This document shows, piece after piece, positions 7,435 through 11,299 of a DNA stretch of 11,299 bases. The notes under the pieces were generated by a model. That model saw nothing but the letters and a program-made list of their open reading frames with translations, did no database searches and had not been told where the DNA came from. The DNA comes from Paracoccaceae bacterium (GTDB lineage: Bacteria > Pseudomonadota > Alphaproteobacteria > Rhodobacterales > Rhodobacteraceae), in contig SKWJ01000387.1 of assembly GCA_007128995.1 (NCBI GenBank), forward strand, positions 1 through 11,299. Direction: 5' to 3'. Within the stretch, counting starts at the first letter, position 1. Every line of letters begins with the position of its first letter. The position numbers and the translations under genes were made by a program.

Positions 7435-9652
7435 GCAATTCTACTCGTAACGAAGCTGCGACACCGACGCGGCATTGCGCGACGTCAGCGCGGGCAAGGG
7501 CGATAAGCCTGTCCACATCTTCACTGAATACTGGCAGACGACTGCGCATCTCTTGCGCAAAATTGCCTGAGGTCTGCAATCCCAAAGTTAACGCGGCACC
7601 TTTAAACGTGTGGAGAATGTCATCTTGCCGCTTTTTGTCGGCTTCGGCAATGCCAGAGATCAAGCCTGCCTCAACCTCTGCGATTTCAGTCTCGAACCGG
7701 TCGAGGAACGAACAGGCCATTTCTGTGCCAAGGGTTTCGATCAGGTCGCGAAACTGGCCTGAAAGTGCAGATGGCGCAGGGCTTTCTGATGGCACTGTTG
7801 TCTGAGGCATAGCGGGCTGCGGTTGTGCCGGGGCCAGATGCGCCCAAGCGTCCTGATGTTGGACAAGGACCGCGGCAAGGGCCGCGCGGGTGATCGGTTT
7901 TGGCAGGAAATCCGTCATGCCGGCATCCAGACAGGCGGCGCGATCACGCTCAAAGGCATTTGCCGTCACACCGATGATCGGCGCCTGATATCCTGAGGCG
8001 CGGATGCGGCGGGTGGCTTCCAGACCATCCATGCCCGGCATCTGCACATCCATCAGGACCAGATCAGGCTGCGCCTGTGCCAGATGTGCGAGTGCGATCT
8101 CGCCACTCTCTGCCCGGTGGCTGCGATGGCCAAGATGCGTCAGATGGGCGCTCAGCACGTCGGCATTGATCGGGTTATCCTCGACAATCAGCACATCAAG
8201 ACCCGGACCATCGCCGGCTGCAGTGTCATCCGCGTCTGGCGTGATGTCGATCTCGGCCAGCGTGACCGGCAGGTCTACCCAGAAACGGCTGCCTTTGCCG
8301 ACAGTGCTGTCAACCCCGATCCGCCCGCCCAGCGCATCGACCATGCGCTTGCAGATCGCCAGACCCATGCCGCTGCCGCTGAAACTGCGCGCATGCGACG
8401 GATCAAGCTGGCTGAACTGTTCATACAGGCGGGGAAGGTCCTTGGCGAGAATCCCGATCCCCTGATCTGTCACATCGATATGAAGAAGCGTGTCTGACGG
8501 CCTGCAGGCCGTGACCTTGATCGCGCCCTGTGCGCTGAATTTCAGCGCATTGTTGATCAGTTTCGCGAGGATCTGCCGCAAGAGCGATTCATCCGTGACC
8601 ACAACATCATCGGGCATGGTGACATGCAGCGACAGGCCCCGGCGCGCGGCCTCTTCGCTGAAGGTCATCTGCAGCGCCCCGGACAGGTCCTTCAGTGCGA
8701 CAGGACCCGGTTTGACAGTGATGCCCCGGGTATCCATGCGCGAGAAATCCAGCACCCCGTCGATCAGGTCGCGCAGCAGAATGGCCGAGGCAAGGATCGT
8801 GTTCAGCTTGCGGTCAGGCGGGGCGGCGCGATCTTCCAGAAAGATCAGTTCGGCATTGCCGATGATCCCGTTCAGGGGCGTGCGCATTTCATGGCTCATC
8901 GTGGCAAGGAAGGCCGTCTTTGCCTGACTGGCCGCCTGGGCGCGCACGGCCCTGCGGTCACTTCGTTTTTGCAAAAGCGCCATTTTACGGCCCGTCGCGG
9001 CAAGCTGGCGCAGTTGCAGCATCAACAGCGCATAGATCCCGACAAAAGCAAGGATCAGCACGATCAGCATGGTGGCAAGCTGTTCCCGAATGGCTGCGCG
9101 GGCCGCACGCTCTGCCACGCGCTGGGCGTTCATGGCCGCATTGGCGTTTAACAGCAGTGTATTTGTCAGCGCCGGGAAAGGCGCAACCTTCTCTGACAGG
9201 GATATGACGTTTTGCCAGTAACCCGACTGACGGGGGTCAAGATCATCGATCGTCTGTTCGAGCGACAGTACCAGATCGGTCAGCGCGCGGGCGTTTTGGG
9301 TCATTTCGCCACTGGCGGCCAGATCCAGATGAAATGCGCCGCGTTCCAGCAATGTGACGCGGCTGTAGAGAATATCATAATGGCGGACCAGATCCGCATG
9401 CAGATCCAGACGTCCGGTATCCGCAATCAGATAAGCCAGCCTGTCGAATTCGCGCATGTGGCGGTCGGCCTGAAATACTGCCCAGATCGCATCTTCGCGG
9501 ATGATCGCATTCATGTCGCGATCCGTGTCCAGCAAACGCACGAATTGCACTGACGCGCCGATCATGGCAAGCGCCGCGATCAGGCTGAGGATGACCACCC
9601 AGACCCGACCGCGATAGCTGGAAATGACAAAGCGCGGCAGTGGCAGTTTCAA
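7427..9652 (-). CDS. Membrane hybrid histidine kinase with receiver and HPt domains
   Basis: This 741-residue protein has TM1 (about 17-37), a periplasmic all-helical sensor region (38-192), TM2 (193-214) and a charged coiled linker with no recognisable HAMP domain. HisKA follows with H254 (SHEMRTPLNG), then HATPase_c with N367/N368, DQGIG (396-400) and GSGMGLAI (426-433). The receiver (about 485-600) has E491/D492, D535, T563 and K585-P586. A Pro/Ala linker leads to an HPt domain (about 630-730) with H681 in HTFKG. All phosphorelay residues are present, so His-Asp-His relay to a separate response regulator is expected, as in TorS/BarA-type kinases. The start is TTG at 9652: it overlaps the upstream stop (TTGA), has GAGG 7 nt before it, and the next ATG would destroy TM1. 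The upstream SUOX-fold gene suggests that the periplasmic domain reads a partner protein. Confidence 0.94.
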   Translation of the reverse strand: MKLPLPRFVISSYRGRVWVVILSLIAALAMIGASVQFVRLLDTDRDMNAIIREDAIWAVFQADRHMREFDRLAYLIADTGRLDLHADLVRHYDILYSRVTLLERGAFHLDLAASGEMTQNARALTDLVLSLEQTIDDLDPRQSGYWQNVISLSEKVAPFPALTNTLLLNANAAMNAQRVAERAARAAIREQLATMLIVLILAFVGIYALLMLQLRQLAATGRKMALLQKRSDRRAVRAQAASQAKTAFLATMSHEMRTPLNGIIGNAELIFLEDRAAPPDRKLNTILASAILLRDLIDGVLDFSRMDTRGITVKPGPVALKDLSGALQMTFSEEAARRGLSLHVTMPDDVVVTDESLLRQILAKLINNALKFSAQGAIKVTACRPSDTLLHIDVTDQGIGILAKDLPRLYEQFSQLDPSHARSFSGSGMGLAICKRMVDALGGRIGVDSTVGKGSRFWVDLPVTLAEIDITPDADDTAAGDGPGLDVLIVEDNPINADVLSAHLTHLGHRSHRAESGEIALAHLAQAQPDLVLMDVQMPGMDGLEATRRIRASGYQAPIIGVTANAFERDRAACLDAGMTDFLPKPITRAALAAVLVQHQDAWAHLAPAQPQPAMPQTTVPSESPAPSALSGQFRDLIETLGTEMACSFLDRFETEIAEVEAGLISGIAEADKKRQDDILHTFKGAALTLGLQTSGNFAQEMRSRLPVFSEDVDRLIALARADVAQCRVGVAASLRVELHE

Positions 9653-10158
9653 TTCAGGACCTCGATCGCCTTGACCTGCCAGACCGACCGCGAGAAATAC
9701 ACTTCATTGTTCAGTTCCGCCATTTCGCTGAACGGATACATCACGAAAAGCGGCCCCTTGTCCCGCACCGGCATCAGCACATCGTCGCGGCGCGACGCAA
9801 GGATCACAGGGATTTCCATGGTATCCGAGATCGGCATCTCTGCGGAATAGTCATTCAGCGCCACGATGCGCAGCGTCTGCCCCTGCGCGCCGACAAGTGT
9901 CAGCAGCGCGTTGAGGATGGGACCGCTGAAGCGTTGTGCACCGTCATGCCACGGCGTTTCTGTCACGGTTTCGCGCTGTTCAAGCGCATCCAGCATGGCA
10001 AGGTCGAATTGGGCACCCATGTCGGAATTGCTGTTCGAGATCGCACCAGAGATCGTCAGGATCACCGCGCCTTCGGGTTGCGCAAGGTCGCTTGCCTGCG
10101 CGGTTGCGGCAAGGCACAGAAAGAGCGGCAATAGCAATGTTCTGAGTGTCTGGTACAT
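9649..10158 (-). CDS. Exported small SUOX-fold (oxidoreductase molybdopterin-binding type) protein, no cysteine
   Basis: This 169-residue precursor has a Sec-type signal peptide: basic/polar start, hydrophobic LLLPLFLCLAA, and a likely cut after AQA (20-22). The mature part resembles the small periplasmic 'oxidoreductase molybdopterin-binding domain' proteins related to sulfite oxidase and YedY/MsrP: an LTISGAI opening, a QFDLAMLDAL stretch, ETPWHDGAQRF, LNDYSAEMP, and the strongly conserved VRDKGPLFVMYPF followed by YFSRSVWQ. Catalytic SUOX-fold enzymes ligate molybdenum with a cysteine; the only cysteine here (C15) is in the signal peptide. The protein is therefore probably non-catalytic, or binds a cofactor or ligand differently. 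Its stop overlaps the kinase start, so I infer a periplasmic sensor partner for that kinase. AAAGGGG (10171-10165) is 6 nt before the ATG at 10158 and 3 nt before the adjacent ATG at 10161, so either is possible. Confidence 0.88.
   Translation of the reverse strand: MYQTLRTLLLPLFLCLAATAQASDLAQPEGAVILTISGAISNSNSDMGAQFDLAMLDALEQRETVTETPWHDGAQRFSGPILNALLTLVGAQGQTLRIVALNDYSAEMPISDTMEIPVILASRRDDVLMPVRDKGPLFVMYPFSEMAELNNEVYFSRSVWQVKAIEVLN
9660..9663 (-). promoter_or_regulatory. Ribosome-binding site supporting the TTG start of the hybrid kinase
   Basis: GAGG on the minus strand sits inside the 3' end of the SUOX-fold gene, 7 nt before the TTG at 9652. Together with the TTGA stop/start overlap it supports this start over internal ATG codons. 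Confidence 0.5.
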
Positions 10159-10240
10159 CATGATCCCCTTTGTAAACAAATACAGTATTGCTGGTCCCTC
10201 TGGTTTCGAGACCCTGCGGGTTGTCGGTGCCACAACATGC

Positions 10241-10256
10241 TTAACTCAAGTTTAAC
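10241..10256 (+). promoter_or_regulatory. Perfect CtrA binding box upstream of the sensor operon
   Basis: TTAA-CTCAAGT-TTAAC matches the CtrA full-site consensus TTAA-N7-TTAAC at all nine fixed positions, and its complement also has TTAA-N7-TTAA symmetry. It lies about 83 bp before the SUOX-fold start codon (10158) and about 295 bp from the REC-PAS start, so it most likely serves the leftward operon. CtrA boxes overlapping a -35 region usually activate; I could not fix the -10 here. The binder could be the cell-cycle CtrA encoded elsewhere or the paralogue at 2214-2885. Confidence 0.6.
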
Positions 10257-10257
10257 A

Positions 10258-10284
10258 GCGATCCTGAATTTTCTGAAGGATCGC
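10258..10284. repeat. 8-bp inverted repeat beside the CtrA box
   Basis: GCGATCCT (10258-10265) and AGGATCGC (10277-10284) are perfect inverted copies with an 11-bp AT-rich spacer. The repeat begins one base after the CtrA box. It could be an operator for a dimeric regulator acting with the CtrA-type site. No T-run follows on either strand, so a terminator is unlikely. Confidence 0.4.
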
Positions 10285-10501
10285 GCAGGTTGGTTTACGA
10301 AAAGAGTATTGCCCGCCGGGCCGCCCTGTCGGTGAGACCTGTGTCATCATAAAACCGACGGCGATCCTGCGGCGCGCCGCTGCGCCGCTTTGCACCGGGA
10401 AACGCTGGCAAGGGTTCGGGCACCTTGAGCGCACTGACAATCGCCACCCCACAGGGACCCTGAAGCCGGCCGCGGATTTACACTATGTCAATTTTGGCGG
10501 C

Positions 10502-10532
10502 GACAGGTTAAGACAGACACTCTTAACCTGTC
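10502..10532. repeat. Perfect 12-bp inverted repeat before the REC-PAS gene
   Basis: GACAGGTTAAGA (10502-10513) and TCTTAACCTGTC (10521-10532) are exact inverted copies separated by 7 bp. The right arm ends 18 bp before the ATG at 10551. It could be an operator for a dimeric regulator or, if transcribed, a leader hairpin close to the ribosome-binding site. No U-tract follows, so it is not a standard terminator. The right arm also starts a weak CtrA-like site, TTAA-N7-TTACT (10523-10538). Confidence 0.65.
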
Positions 10533-10550
10533 CTTACTGCAGGCTGTGCC

Positions 10551-11299
10551 ATGCGAGTGATTATTGTTGAAGATCATGCCATGATCCGGGATATCCTGAT
10601 CATGGCCTTGCGTCGGAGCGGCAGGTATCAGGTCGAAGGTTACAGCACTGCCAAAGAGGGCATAGCCGCTTGTCTGGACCGGGCTGATCTGGCGGTCTTC
10701 GATCATCGTCTGCCAGATCTGACGGGGATCGAGGCGCTGGTGAAGCTGCGCGCTGATCCGCGCACAGCCGATCTTCCGATCATCGTCATCACGGGCGAGC
10801 ACGATACCGAGACGCGGATGGAGGCCATCAGCGCCGGTGCGACCGAATTTCTGACAAAACCTGTCGATATCGAGGAATTCAGATTGCGCGTGCGCAATCT
10901 GCTGGCGTTGCAGCAGGCCATGAAAAGCGCGAAAGACAAGCGTGATCTTCTGGAAACCCTTATTTCCGGGTCCGATGCAGCGATTGCGGTTGCTGATGCG
11001 ACGACCTCGGCGCGCGAGCTTCTGTATCTGAGCGAGGCGCTGAAGCAGCTTTTGCAGGGGCTGGGTGTGGTGCAGCCGAAAACAGCATTTGACATTCTCG
11101 CGGACCCCAATGCGCAATCGGTGCAGCAACGCCAGCTTGTGCAGGCTCTGGAAAGATCCAGAAACGGTGTCTTCTCCTTCGCGCATACCCCGGTCGATGC
11201 GCCGCTGTGCTGGCATGAAATATCAGTGCAGGCCGTGCCGGAAGAGGGGGCAAAGGCGCGGTTTCTTGTGATCGGGTGCAAGGATATCAGCCGGATGAT
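10551..11299 (+). CDS. REC-PAS signalling protein (3' end beyond window)
   Basis: The first 249 residues are visible and the frame is open to the window edge. The receiver domain (1-~120) has E7/D8, phosphoacceptor D51 in FDHRLPD, T81 and K103-P104, so it should be phosphorylatable. A short helical connector (about 120-140) leads to a PAS-like domain (about 137-249) ending in the typical GCKDISRM stretch. What follows is outside the window; a histidine kinase, GGDEF or other output are all possible. The ATG at 10551 gives the canonical MRVIIVEDH receiver start, with only a weak AGG about 7 nt upstream. The gene diverges from the SUOX-fold/kinase operon, so it may be the HPt's receiver target; this is inference from context. 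Confidence 0.88.
   Translation, partial: MRVIIVEDHAMIRDILIMALRRSGRYQVEGYSTAKEGIAACLDRADLAVFDHRLPDLTGIEALVKLRADPRTADLPIIVITGEHDTETRMEAISAGATEFLTKPVDIEEFRLRVRNLLALQQAMKSAKDKRDLLETLISGSDAAIAVADATTSARELLYLSEALKQLLQGLGVVQPKTAFDILADPNAQSVQQRQLVQALERSRNGVFSFAHTPVDAPLCWHEISVQAVPEEGAKARFLVIGCKDISRM

Larger units (their letters stand above)
10159..10550. other. Divergent regulatory region between sensor operon and REC-PAS gene
   Basis: This 392-bp region holds a perfect CtrA box (10241-10256), an 8-bp inverted repeat next to it (10258-10284) and a perfect 12-bp inverted repeat near the rightward gene (10502-10532). Between 10285 and 10500 I see no gene or clear promoter; the only features are a 12-bp palindrome GCGGCGCGCCGC (10369-10380) and a second copy of GCGATCCTG (10361-10369; the first is at 10258-10266). 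A minus-strand open frame at 10252-10452 has no recognisable product or ribosome-binding site. Confidence 0.6.

Noticed and set aside
10369..10380. 12-bp palindrome GCGGCGCGCCGC
   Set aside because: Short self-complementary GC strings are common in GC-rich DNA and nothing around it suggests a site.
10252..10452. A 66-codon minus-strand open frame before the SUOX-fold gene
   Set aside because: No ribosome-binding site or recognisable product, and it would run into the perfect CtrA box at 10241-10256.
10508..10526. TTAA...TTAAC spacing inside the 12-bp inverted repeat as a CtrA box
   Set aside because: The two TTAA elements are 11 bp apart, not the 7 bp of CtrA sites; only a weaker N7 match with TTACT follows.
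10488..11216. A 242-codon minus-strand open frame
   Set aside because: It is antisense to the REC-PAS gene, whose receiver motifs (E7/D8, D51, T81, K103-P104) are clear.

Overview
The window looks like chromosomal DNA of an alphaproteobacterium, most likely Rhodobacterales (Roseobacter/Rhodobacter type). The reasons are the high GC content, the G/C-rich third codon positions, a CtrA-family regulator with the clade's conserved DNA-binding helix, and a BisC/DorA-type molybdoenzyme. No rRNA, tRNA, CRISPR array or insertion sequence was found. Almost everything after the first gene is signal transduction: two large histidine kinases, three receiver-domain proteins and one periplasmic putative sensor protein.

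Layout. Positions 2-2263 (+) hold the 3' part of a molybdopterin oxidoreductase of the biotin-sulfoxide/TMAO/DMSO reductase group. Its end overlaps the end of a convergent gene (2214-2885, -) for a paralogue of CtrA. A 475-bp divergent region (2886-3360) has plausible promoters for both flanking genes, two near-matches to the CtrA box, and an unidentified coding-like open frame. A NarL/FixJ-type response regulator follows (3361-4008, +). It converges on a three-gene operon read leftwards from about 10160 to 4051. In order of transcription that operon encodes: a small exported protein of the sulfite-oxidase (SUOX) molybdopterin-binding fold with no cysteine in its mature part (9649-10158); a membrane hybrid kinase with receiver and HPt domains (7427-9652, TTG start, 4-nt overlap); and a soluble GAF/PAS kinase ending in a degenerate receiver (4051-7434, 8-nt overlap). 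A 392-bp region (10159-10550) separates the operon from a divergent REC-PAS protein (10551 to beyond the window). That region holds a perfect CtrA box (TTAA-N7-TTAAC) and a perfect 12-bp inverted repeat.

How the genes may work together (inference). The SUOX-fold protein probably senses something in the periplasm for the membrane hybrid kinase. That kinase could pass phosphate through its own receiver and HPt to one or more of the three response regulators. The CtrA paralogue may control the sensor operon, its own gene and the NarL-type gene through the CtrA-like boxes. The neighbouring sulfoxide/N-oxide reductase suggests, without proving, a theme of periplasmic redox or sulfoxide sensing. 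I judge the cysteine-less SUOX-fold protein coupled to a hybrid kinase, under an apparent CtrA-box promoter, to be the most novel element.
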